From NCBI GenBank assembly GCA_009700485.1, contig WLLZ01000009.1, forward strand, positions 1 through 28,943: a stretch of 28,943 bases of DNA. The letters run 5' to 3'. Shown in pieces: positions 1 through 7,000 of this stretch (positions are counted from its first letter, which is position 1; every line of letters starts with the position of its first letter). This DNA is from Actinomycetota bacterium (GTDB taxonomy: Bacteria; Actinomycetota; Actinomycetes; S36-B12). The notes under the pieces were generated by a model. It was not told the DNA's origin and ran no database searches. It saw only the letters and a program-made list of their open reading frames with translations. The translations under genes and the position numbers were made by a program.

Positions 1-617
1 CGATCTAGTAACCACATAAGCACAAAAGCCATCAGTAGCCAGCCGAGAAAGTTTTGTAGGGGGATACCGGGTATGCCGGGCAATACCCACCCAATCGAAT
101 TCCACTGCCAAGCGCCTTCGCTCACCATTTGCGGATCGAGAAATAGATCCCAGGCGGCGAATATCCAGCCGCCGACGAGGGCGGTTGCTAAGCCGGGGCC
201 AACTAAGCGTTGTGCTGCCAATAAACATGGATACGCCATCATCGACCAAGCCAGCGGAATGAGTATTGGAACACCAAGTACCGCTGGGCCCAGTGCGCTG
301 GTGTACGAATAGTCGCCAAAAGGGAACCGCGTTGCCGTGCCTATCGCTTCGATCGCAAGCCCAAATCCAAGTGAGATAGCGAGATAGCCAGCTGTCCAGC
401 TGAGCCCCCGCGATAAGTAAGCGTGCGTTGCGCTGGCCAGAAAAAAAGTTACGACCGTCAAGATCGTGAGAACTCTGCGAGGTTCATCACCGACCAGTAC
501 CCAGATGATCTGGCCCGTGATGGTGAGCCCGGCGAGCACCCAGGGCACATATGGCAACCAGCCGGATGGGACTCCGCCACGATCAGAGTGGCGCCCGGTG
601 TACACCCGCACGCTCAT
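1..617 (-). CDS. CruF-type carotenoid biosynthesis membrane protein (3' end cut off by the window)
   Basis: I translated the minus strand from the ATG at 615-617; the frame stays open for about 205 codons to the window edge, so the C-terminus is missing. The product is very hydrophobic, with several membrane segments. It carries the blocks FPFGDYSYT, GPAVLGVPILIPLAWSMMAYP and AAWDLFLDPQMV followed by GAWQW. I recognise these as the carotenoid synthesis family (DUF422/CruF), integral-membrane enzymes that hydrate or modify acyclic C40/C50 carotenoids. The exact reaction cannot be read from sequence. The start is supported by TACACT exactly 6 nt upstream, as expected for a leaderless transcript; I see no Shine-Dalgarno. 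The gene is about 70 nt downstream of the acetyltransferase gene on the same strand. The two plus-strand frames across this region are shadows. The family call is fairly sure; the substrate is unknown. Confidence 0.82.
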   Translation of the reverse strand, partial: MSVRVYTGRHSDRGGVPSGWLPYVPWVLAGLTITGQIIWVLVGDEPRRVLTILTVVTFFLASATHAYLSRGLSWTAGYLAISLGFGLAIEAIGTATRFPFGDYSYTSALGPAVLGVPILIPLAWSMMAYPCLLAAQRLVGPGLATALVGGWIFAAWDLFLDPQMVSEGAWQWNSIGWVLPGIPGIPLQNFLGWLLMAFVLMWLLD

Positions 618-623
618 GGCTGA

Positions 624-629
624 AGTGTA
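624..629 (-). promoter_or_regulatory. Putative -10 box, leaderless promoter of the carotenoid gene
   Basis: On the minus strand TACACT (a TANNNT actinobacterial -10) is followed by 6 nt and then the ATG, which would put the transcription start at the start codon. No convincing -35 is seen. The same spacing recurs at other gene heads in this window. Confidence 0.5.
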
Positions 630-687
630 GGCCGCCAGCCAGCGACCGCTTGGGAACTACCTTCTCGTAAGGTTTTCCACCAATTGA

Positions 688-1176
688 CTAAGGGTTAGCG
701 ATATGTGACCACACCTGGAGGTCGTGAATCCCATCTGCTCGGCCCTGCGCTAGGCGGGCGATGCCCTCAAATTGGAAGCCGGCACCGGCAAGGGCGTGCT
801 GCTCTGACTTGTTTTCAACATCGGTCGATGCTTCAACACGTAAGTAGCCTTGCTCATGTAAATGCTCAGCGAGAAGTCTTTGGCTCATAGTGCCAATACC
901 TTGGCCTCGGAACTCAGCAATGATGCTGATCCCGATGTTCATGGCTTTAGATGCAACCGTGGGCCCGTACCAGACCGCGTGCGCCGATAGGTAGCCAACA
1001 TCGATCGCGGGCTTGCCGGCGACGGCAAGTTTGATGCACCACCTGTCGATAAGCATTTTGTTCATTGCTGCCATCTCACCCCAGTTGTCGTAGGGGCTGG
1101 GGATCAACTGTCGCGGGTAGTTGTCATCAATTTGGCATATCGTGATTTCGCCTACACCTTGGAGATCACCCAACAT
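688..1176 (-). CDS. GNAT-family N-acetyltransferase (RimJ/RimL-like)
   Basis: This 162-residue protein has the GNAT acetyl-CoA loop R-G-Q-G-I-G at residues 90-95, preceded by a beta strand (MNIGISIIAEF). The C-terminal half (RVEASTDVENKSEQHALAGAGFQFEGIAR) follows the RimJ/RimL pattern of asparagine-containing helix and GF turn. The family moves acetyl groups from acetyl-CoA to amino groups of proteins, amino acids or small molecules; the acceptor here is unknown. The ATG overlaps the end of the upstream ybaK-like gene by 11 nt, and a GGAGAGG ribosome site lies 6 nt before it inside that gene, so the start is well fixed and the two genes are probably co-translated. The family is secure, the role is not. 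Confidence 0.8.
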   Translation of the reverse strand: MLGDLQGVGEITICQIDDNYPRQLIPSPYDNWGEMAAMNKMLIDRWCIKLAVAGKPAIDVGYLSAHAVWYGPTVASKAMNIGISIIAEFRGQGIGTMSQRLLAEHLHEQGYLRVEASTDVENKSEQHALAGAGFQFEGIARLAQGRADGIHDLQVWSHIANP

Positions 1177-1645
1177 CGGCGGCCTCTCCAGCGGTTATGC
1201 GAAGTAGTTCGTCGTAACTCGTCGGGAATACATAGTGCGGATGCCCGCCCGCTGCCCACACCTCGTCATACCTCGACAGAGCAATATCTACAACTGTACG
1301 AAGTGGATGTGGATGGCCAACCGGCGCAACGCCACCGATTGCGAATCCGGTGGCTGCTCGAACGTCGTCGGCGTTGGCCTTGGTTATTTCGTTCACTCCA
1401 AGAACCGCGGCAAGTTTCGTGGTGTCGACACGATGACCACCAGAGGCGATAACAAGTACTGGTTCGCCGTCGGCGAGGAAGATGAGTGAGCTAGCAATTT
1501 GCCCAACTTCGATGCCTAGGGCGGCGGCGGCCTCCTTCGCGGTACGCGCGCTGTCGTCAAGGGCCCGCACTTCCCCGCGGGCGCCAAGGAACGCCAGCGC
1601 TTCACGTACTTTGATTACGGACTGCTGTTCGGTGTTTTCGCTCAC
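1166..1645 (-). CDS. ybaK: YbaK/EbsC-family aminoacyl-tRNA deacylase
   Basis: The 159-residue product matches the YbaK/ProX editing domain: an N-terminal ARTAKEAAAALG segment, then QIASSLIFLADGEPVLVIASGGHRVD, the conserved GFAIGGVAPVGHP loop and a C-terminal WAAGGHPHYVFPTSYDELLRIT. Family members hydrolyse mischarged tRNAs, typically Cys-tRNA(Pro), in trans; which tRNA is cleaved here is inference. I chose the GTG at 1643-1645 because TACGCT lies 6 nt upstream and the family homology begins just after it; an ATG at 1690 would add 15 unconserved residues. The gene is divergent from etfB and heads a two-gene unit with the acetyltransferase. Confidence 0.85.
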   Translation of the reverse strand: MSENTEQQSVIKVREALAFLGARGEVRALDDSARTAKEAAAALGIEVGQIASSLIFLADGEPVLVIASGGHRVDTTKLAAVLGVNEITKANADDVRAATGFAIGGVAPVGHPHPLRTVVDIALSRYDEVWAAGGHPHYVFPTSYDELLRITAGEAADVG

Positions 1646-1651
1646 GCAATG

Positions 1652-1657
1652 AGCGTA
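1652..1657 (-). promoter_or_regulatory. Putative -10 box, leaderless promoter of the ybaK-like gene
   Basis: Minus-strand TACGCT is followed by 6 nt and the GTG start. This favours the shorter start over the upstream ATG at 1690. No clear -35 is visible. Confidence 0.5.
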
Positions 1658-1828
1658 TCCGTAATATCGAAAACCCGGCACGAACCCCAACTGGGCGGTG
1701 TGGAGGCCTGTGACTTTGCTCGCACTTCAAGGCGTGGATAGGCGCCACCGCCTAGCCTCAGGTGGCGGCCACTGGCCGCGCTGCTAAATTGGCGAATAGT
1801 TCAGTATCCGGGTCGAAAAGGGGTTGGC

Positions 1829-2608
1829 GTGAAGATCGCGGTTTGTGTGAAGCAGGTGCCTGATACCTGGGCCGAGAAGAAACTCCGCAGTGATGACTCC
1901 ACCCTTGACCGCGAGGCGGCCGATGGCGTCATGAATGAACTTGATGAGTATGCGGTTGAAGAAGCCCTCAAGGTTCAAGAGGCGCATGGTGGCGAGGTAA
2001 CAATTGTCACGATGGGTCCAGAGCGCGCCGGCGAGACAGTGCGCAAAGCGCTGAGCATGGGTGCCGATGGGGCCATCCACCTCGTTGACGATGCCTTTCA
2101 CGGCTCCGACGCGCTGGCGACTTCCTACGCCATCGCCACGGTGCTTGCCGGTCGCGGTTTCGATTTGATCTTCTTCGGGTCAGAATCCACGGATGCCCGG
2201 ATGAGCGTGGTGCCCGCGATGGTCGCTGAGCGATTAGGTATGGCTCAACTCACCTTCGCCCAAAAAGTCGATGTCACGGGAACTTCGGTCACGATCCAGC
2301 GCGTCACCGATTACGGATTCGAAACTGTTGAGGCGAGCATGCCGACGGTAGTAAGTGTGGTTGAAAAAATTAACGAACCACGTTACCCATCGTTCAAGGG
2401 CATTATGGCGGCTAAGAAGAAGCCGGTCGAGACTTTGTCCATTGCCGATGCTGGGCTCGATGTTTCACAATTAGGTCAGGCCGCGGCTTGGACGGTTGTT
2501 GAAGATTTCGCGGCTCGGCCACCAAAGGCGGCGGGCACTGTCGTCACCGATGATGGTGATGGCGGCATCAAACTCGCTGACTTCCTAGCCGCCCAAAAGT
2601 TTATCTAG
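1829..2608 (+). CDS. etfB: Electron transfer flavoprotein beta subunit (EtfB/FixA)
   Basis: The 259-residue protein begins MKIAVCVKQVPDTW and has the family blocks MNELDEYAVEEAL, VTMGPERAGETVRKALSMGADGAIHL, the GSESTDARMSVVPAMVAERLG nucleotide-binding signature and the VEKINEPRYPSFKGIMAAKKK recognition-loop region. With EtfA it forms the soluble flavoprotein that carries electrons from acyl-CoA and other dehydrogenases to the quinone pool; the beta subunit usually holds AMP structurally. Length is typical. The start is GTG, preceded by a purine-rich AAAAGGGG about 5 nt upstream, so this transcript probably has a short leader, unlike several genes here. etfA follows after 25 nt. Confidence 0.96.
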   Translation: MKIAVCVKQVPDTWAEKKLRSDDSTLDREAADGVMNELDEYAVEEALKVQEAHGGEVTIVTMGPERAGETVRKALSMGADGAIHLVDDAFHGSDALATSYAIATVLAGRGFDLIFFGSESTDARMSVVPAMVAERLGMAQLTFAQKVDVTGTSVTIQRVTDYGFETVEASMPTVVSVVEKINEPRYPSFKGIMAAKKKPVETLSIADAGLDVSQLGQAAAWTVVEDFAARPPKAAGTVVTDDGDGGIKLADFLAAQKFI

Positions 2609-2633
2609 AGCCTTAATCCCAGAGAGGACACAC

Positions 2634-3587
2634 ATGTCTGAAGTCTTAGTTGTCGTTGAGCATGCTGATGGCTCGGTTAAAAAGGTGACAAGTGAACTGC
2701 TGACACTTGCTCGCACCTTGGGAGAGCCATCGGCGGTCTGGATAGGCCCGGGTTACTCCGATGCTGCTGCGGCCGTACTTGGTGAGTTTGGCGCAGCCAA
2801 GGTTTATGTTGCTGATGGCGCGCAATACATCGATCATCCGGTGGCCCCCCGTGCCGAATTGTTGGCAAGTTTAGTCGCCGATCAGTCGCCAAGTGCGGTG
2901 CTTATCGCTTCTAGTGCAGATGGCAAGGAGACCGCTGGTCGATTGGCTATCAAGACCAACTCTGGAGTTATTACTGATGCAATCGGAATCTCAGCTGAGG
3001 GCATTGCAACGCAGAGTGTTTTCGGCGGCAGCACCGTGGTGCACTCCAAGGTGACCAAGGGCACGCCGATTTTCACCGTGCGCCCAAACTCAACTCCGCC
3101 CGTACCTGCCGCCGTTACCGCGACCCGCGTTGATGTAAGTGTGGCCATCAGCGAGGTAGCAATGAAGGCGAAAGTCACGGGCCGAACGGTCGCACAAAAA
3201 GACGGTCGCCCAGATCTTTCGGAGGCCGCGATCGTGGTTTCAGGTGGCCGTGGAGTCGGGGCTCCCGAAGGTTTCGCAGTGATCGAGGCGCTGGCCGACT
3301 CCTTGGGAGCCGCGGTTGGCGCCTCGCGGGCGGCAACTGATGCAGGTTGGTATCCGCACCAGTACCAGGTCGGGCAGACGGGTAAGACGGTCTCGCCCCA
3401 GCTATACATGGCAAATGGCATTTCTGGCGCCATCCAGCACCGGGCCGGAATGCAGACCTCAAAGACCATTGTGGTCGTCAATAAGGATCCGGAAGCACCC
3501 CTATTTGAGCTTGCTGATTTCGGGGTCGTCGGTGATCTTTTCAAGGTGGTTCCGCAGTTGACCGAGGAGATCAAGAAGCGCGCCTGA
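2634..3587 (+). CDS. etfA: Electron transfer flavoprotein alpha subunit (EtfA/FixB)
   Basis: The 317-residue partner of EtfB. The N-terminal half is the variable alpha/beta domain. The C-terminal half is the FAD-binding domain: IVVSGGRGVGAPEGF, GAAVGASRAATDAGW, QVGQTGKTVSPQLYMANGISGAIQHRAGM and VNKDPEAPLFELADFGVVGDLF, all hallmark segments contacting FAD. A GAGAGGA ribosome site lies a few nt before the ATG. The stop is 62 nt before the cysteine desulfurase gene, the same neighbour as in Mycobacterium from memory. Nothing is missing relative to the family. Confidence 0.97.
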   Translation: MSEVLVVVEHADGSVKKVTSELLTLARTLGEPSAVWIGPGYSDAAAAVLGEFGAAKVYVADGAQYIDHPVAPRAELLASLVADQSPSAVLIASSADGKETAGRLAIKTNSGVITDAIGISAEGIATQSVFGGSTVVHSKVTKGTPIFTVRPNSTPPVPAAVTATRVDVSVAISEVAMKAKVTGRTVAQKDGRPDLSEAAIVVSGGRGVGAPEGFAVIEALADSLGAAVGASRAATDAGWYPHQYQVGQTGKTVSPQLYMANGISGAIQHRAGMQTSKTIVVVNKDPEAPLFELADFGVVGDLFKVVPQLTEEIKKRA

Positions 3588-3649
3588 CCTTGGGGTGTTG
3601 GTTGCTCTACGATGGTGCACTGTGAACGGTTCATTGCGAATGGCGCACT

Positions 3650-4846
3650 ATGAGTGACCGGTCTTATCTCGATCATGCTGCCACCACAGCCATGCTCCCT
3701 GATGCGCGTGCTGCTTGGTTAGCTGCTTCCGAGCATCTTGGCAACCCGTCATCACTTCATGCGGCCGGCAGGTCAGCACGCAAAGTGGTAGAGGAGTCAC
3801 GTGAAAGCATCGCCGCTGACTTAAAGACCAGGCCCAGCGGAGTGATTTTTACCGCGGGTGGCACTGAGGCTAACAACCTAGCGGTCAAGGGCCTTTATTG
3901 GCAGCGCCAGCAAAGTTCAGGGAGCAAATCCCCAATGCGGGTGCTTGCCTCGGCGATTGAGCACCACGCAGTAATGGACCCGGTGATTTGGCTCGGGGAG
4001 CATGAAGGGGCCATCATCGAGTGGCTTGGGGTTGATCATGACGCACGGATCAGCACCGAAAAGATTGCTGAATCACTCGCGACTAATCCTGCAATAGCCC
4101 TTTGTACCGTGATGTGGGCGAATAATGAAGTAGGAACGATAGAACCGGTTGAGCGCATCGCCGAACTATGTAAAGAGCAGGGCGTGCCGTTTCATACCGA
4201 TGCGGTTCAAGTACTGGGTCAGGTGCCGATGAATCTTGGTGCCCTTGGCGCTGATGCGGTGACCATAAGCAGTCACAAGGTCGGTGGCCCATTTGGGGTT
4301 GGTGCACTTATCGTGAATCCGGCCACCGGGTTTACCCCTCTCCTCCACGGGGGTGGGCAAGAGCGCGATATCAGGTCCGGAACTTTTGATGCGCCAGCCA
4401 TCGCGGCTTTTGCGGTTGCCGTTCGTCATGCCGTTGCGCATCAAGAAGAACATGCGCGGGCGATTCGAGATCTTCGAAATGATTTAGTCGAAAGAGTTTT
4501 GGCAACGGTGCCGGGGGCGATTCTCAATGGTGACCCTGACTTATTGGGTGGCGGCCGATTGCCGGGTAATGCGCACTTCTCCTTTCCCGGCTGCGAGGGC
4601 GACTCGATGCTGATGCTGCTCGATGCGGCCGGGGTGGATTGCTCTACCGGCTCGGCCTGCACAGCTGGGATTCCCGAGGCAAGCCACGTATTGCTGGCTA
4701 TGGGTGTTGATGAGCGCACCTCGCGGGCGTCGCTGAGATTTAGTTTCGGGTATCCGTCATCTTCTGTCGATGTCGATCGAGTTGTGGCGGCGCTGCCGGG
4801 CGCCGTTGACAGAGCATCTCGCACGGTTTCGTCGAGGTCCACATGA
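3650..4846 (+). CDS. iscS: Cysteine desulfurase (NifS/IscS class V aminotransferase family)
   Basis: The 398-residue PLP enzyme converts cysteine to alanine and loads sulfur on its own cysteine for Fe-S assembly and tRNA thiolation. Visible landmarks are YLDHAATT near the N-terminus, the EHH motif at 104-106, TDAVQ at 183-187, the PLP lysine K210 in TISSHKVGGP, and the persulfide cysteine C337 in STGSACTAG. RASLRFSFGYPSS closes the domain. mnmA begins 16 nt after its stop and there is no IscU or Suf gene nearby, so a main job as sulfur donor to MnmA is likely (inference). No strong ribosome site precedes the ATG; a short upstream frame ends across it (see findings). Confidence 0.95.
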   Translation: MSDRSYLDHAATTAMLPDARAAWLAASEHLGNPSSLHAAGRSARKVVEESRESIAADLKTRPSGVIFTAGGTEANNLAVKGLYWQRQQSSGSKSPMRVLASAIEHHAVMDPVIWLGEHEGAIIEWLGVDHDARISTEKIAESLATNPAIALCTVMWANNEVGTIEPVERIAELCKEQGVPFHTDAVQVLGQVPMNLGALGADAVTISSHKVGGPFGVGALIVNPATGFTPLLHGGGQERDIRSGTFDAPAIAAFAVAVRHAVAHQEEHARAIRDLRNDLVERVLATVPGAILNGDPDLLGGGRLPGNAHFSFPGCEGDSMLMLLDAAGVDCSTGSACTAGIPEASHVLLAMGVDERTSRASLRFSFGYPSSSVDVDRVVAALPGAVDRASRTVSSRST

Positions 4847-4862
4847 CAAATTGGCGGTTGGC

Positions 4863-5948
4863 ATGAAGGTCTTGGTGGCGATGTCGGGAGGTGTTGACTC
4901 TTCGGTTGCGGCTGCCCGCATGGTGGATGCTGGTCATGAGGTGGTTGGCGTTCACCTCGCACTTTCCCGCAACAAGACTTATGGTGACGGCCGGCAGCGG
5001 GGCTGCTGCACCCTTGATGATGCCCTCGATGCCCGCCGGGTCGCCGACAAACTCGCAATCCCTTTTTATGTGTGGGATTTGTCCGAGGAGTTCGCTGAGG
5101 CGGTGATTGACGACTTTATTGAGGAATACCGTCTTGGGCACACTCCGAACCCGTGCTTGCGTTGCAATGAAACGATCAAGTTCACCGCGGTACTAGACCG
5201 CGCACTCGCAATGGAGTTCGACGCGGTTGCCACCGGGCACTACGCCCAAATTGTGCAGGGTGCGGCCGGACCAGAATTACATCGCGCGGTGGATCCAGAA
5301 AAGGATCAGTCGTATGTGCTCGGCGTGCTTCAGCCGAGGCAACTTGCACATTCAATTTTCCCGCTGGGTGCCGATACCAAAGACATAATTCGGGCTGAAG
5401 CTGAAGCCAGAGGTCTATTGGTCGCGCAAAAGCCAGATAGCCACGATATTTGCTTTATTCCCGATGGTGACACCGCTGGGTTCTTGCAGCGTCATCTTGG
5501 TTCGTTGCCCGGTGAAATCGTTGATTCGGAATCCGGCGAGGTTCTTGCAGAGCATGACGGCACTTATGCATTCACGATAGGGCAACGTCGAGGCCTCCAA
5601 CTCTCTAGGCCTGCCGCAGACGGGGCGCCACGTTATGTCGTAGATGTTGAAATTGGTAGCCGACGAGTCACAGTCGGACCCCCTGAGTTACTCGATGTTT
5701 ATGCACTCGAGGGCATCAAACCCATCTGGACGACCTCGCCACTTGGCGAGAGCCCGGTGGAACTGCTTGCGCAAGTGCGGGCACACGGGGTGCCGGTACC
5801 CGCACGAGCCTATGCACATGGTGGCCGCATGATGGTTGAACTATTGGTGCCGATTCGTGGCATCGCACTTGGGCAGGCAGTCGTACTGTATGACGGCACC
5901 CGGGTGGTTGGTTCGGCAACAATTGCGGTAACCACCCGTGCTGCATGA
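4863..5948 (+). CDS. mnmA: tRNA-specific 2-thiouridylase MnmA (TrmU)
   Basis: The 361-residue enzyme activates U34 of tRNA(Lys/Glu/Gln) with ATP and inserts sulfur to give 2-thiouridine. The PP-loop SGGVDSS is at residues 8-14. The catalytic cysteine pair is C101 in NPCLRCNETIKF and C197 in SHDICFIPDGD. ATGHYAQI and FTIGQRRGL are also typical, followed by the C-terminal beta-barrel. The frame is open upstream to 4770, but those 31 codons overlap the cysteine desulfurase and lack homology; family homology starts at MKVLVAMSGG, so I use the ATG at 4863. The stop overlaps the next gene by 4 nt (ATGA), indicating translational coupling. Confidence 0.96.
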   Translation: MKVLVAMSGGVDSSVAAARMVDAGHEVVGVHLALSRNKTYGDGRQRGCCTLDDALDARRVADKLAIPFYVWDLSEEFAEAVIDDFIEEYRLGHTPNPCLRCNETIKFTAVLDRALAMEFDAVATGHYAQIVQGAAGPELHRAVDPEKDQSYVLGVLQPRQLAHSIFPLGADTKDIIRAEAEARGLLVAQKPDSHDICFIPDGDTAGFLQRHLGSLPGEIVDSESGEVLAEHDGTYAFTIGQRRGLQLSRPAADGAPRYVVDVEIGSRRVTVGPPELLDVYALEGIKPIWTTSPLGESPVELLAQVRAHGVPVPARAYAHGGRMMVELLVPIRGIALGQAVVLYDGTRVVGSATIAVTTRAA

Positions 5949-7000
5949 GTGACCAGCAATTCGTCTGGGATCCGGTAACCGCAACCGGGATTGGATCACT
6001 GCCCGGAACTAGCTCGGCTGAGGCAGCGCGAGTGGTCGCCGGCGAATTAACCGACTTCATTCACGTTTTTGAACTGCCAGCGCGTGGACCGGGCTCTGAC
6101 ATCATCGGGCGTACCGCCGCGCTCTTATCGGTTGTCAGCGTCGACCTAGGCCTTGACACCACGCCGCAGGGTTGGCGGGTCGCACCCGGCCCGGGTCGCG
6201 CGATGGCACGGGCAAGGTCATGGGTAGGCGAAGACCTCGATGCACTCGAAGAGCAGAGCCTTAATTACTCGGGGCCGATCAAGACCCAAATTGCCGGGCC
6301 CTGGACACTTGCCGCAAGTATCGAAATGGCAACCGGTGAACGAATTCTCAAAGACTTCGGGGCCTGCCGTGACATCACCCAGGCGCTGGCCGAGGCGGTG
6401 CGAGTGCATATTGGCGACCTGCATCGCCGATTCGGTGGGCCTGTCGTGGTGCAAATTGATGAACCCGCATTACCGACCGTGCTAGCAGGTGCAATCGGTA
6501 CCGCGAGCGGGCTCTCCTCATATCGTGCGGTCGAGAGCGGCACCGCGGGTGCCGGTCTTCGGGTGGTACTGGACGCGGCGAAAGGCGCCGGAGCAAATGT
6601 CGGTATCCACTGCTGTGCCAAAGATGTCCCGGTCGAGATGTTCGTCAATGCGGGTGCGCAATTTGTGAGCCTCGACTTACTTAATGGCAATTGCCCAGAT
6701 GAGCAATTAGGTCAATTACTTGAGTCAGGTATCGGACTTTTCGCCGGCAGTGTGCCAGCAGTAGGTAAGGGCGCGATCAGTAATGCGGAGGCAAGTCGCC
6801 CGGTCCGCTCAGCGATACACCGCCTTGGGATGAGTGATCCGGCTTGGCTCGCAGGAGTCGTCATTACTCCGACTTGCGGGATGGCTGGGGCAGACTGGGA
6901 ATGGGTAAGAACAGCGTATGACGCTTGTTGGGCCGCCGGAAGTGTGTTGCGAGATGATCGGGTTGACGGCGAAGAGGAAGACGGTGAGCATGGCAGGTGA
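5945..7000 (+). CDS. MetE C-terminal-domain-like protein (short cobalamin-independent methionine synthase homologue)
   Basis: The 351-residue protein corresponds to the catalytic C-terminal barrel of MetE without the N-terminal folate-binding half. It starts ATGIGSLPGTSSAEAARVV and keeps the zinc ligand pattern of MetE: H222-C-C224 in GIHCCAKD and C311 in TPTCGMAG. It also has KTQIAGPWTLAAS and VVQIDEPALP. Homologues of this size lie next to ligA in Mycobacterium (I recall Rv3015c). Short core-MetE proteins are known that transfer methyl groups to homocysteine from donors other than polyglutamyl methyl-folate; whether this one does is not known. It is coupled to mnmA (4 nt overlap) and its end overlaps ligA. 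Confidence 0.85.
   Translation: MSDQQFVWDPVTATGIGSLPGTSSAEAARVVAGELTDFIHVFELPARGPGSDIIGRTAALLSVVSVDLGLDTTPQGWRVAPGPGRAMARARSWVGEDLDALEEQSLNYSGPIKTQIAGPWTLAASIEMATGERILKDFGACRDITQALAEAVRVHIGDLHRRFGGPVVVQIDEPALPTVLAGAIGTASGLSSYRAVESGTAGAGLRVVLDAAKGAGANVGIHCCAKDVPVEMFVNAGAQFVSLDLLNGNCPDEQLGQLLESGIGLFAGSVPAVGKGAISNAEASRPVRSAIHRLGMSDPAWLAGVVITPTCGMAGADWEWVRTAYDACWAAGSVLRDDRVDGEEEDGEHGR

Noticed and set aside
73..623. Two plus-strand frames (73-312 and 423-623)
   Set aside because: They lie antisense to the continuous minus-strand carotenoid gene and have no recognisable domain or ribosome site.
2882..3676. Long minus-strand frame of 264 codons across etfA
   Set aside because: It is antisense to a fully conserved EtfA; composition is the Ser/Pro/Ala-rich pattern typical of a reverse-strand shadow.
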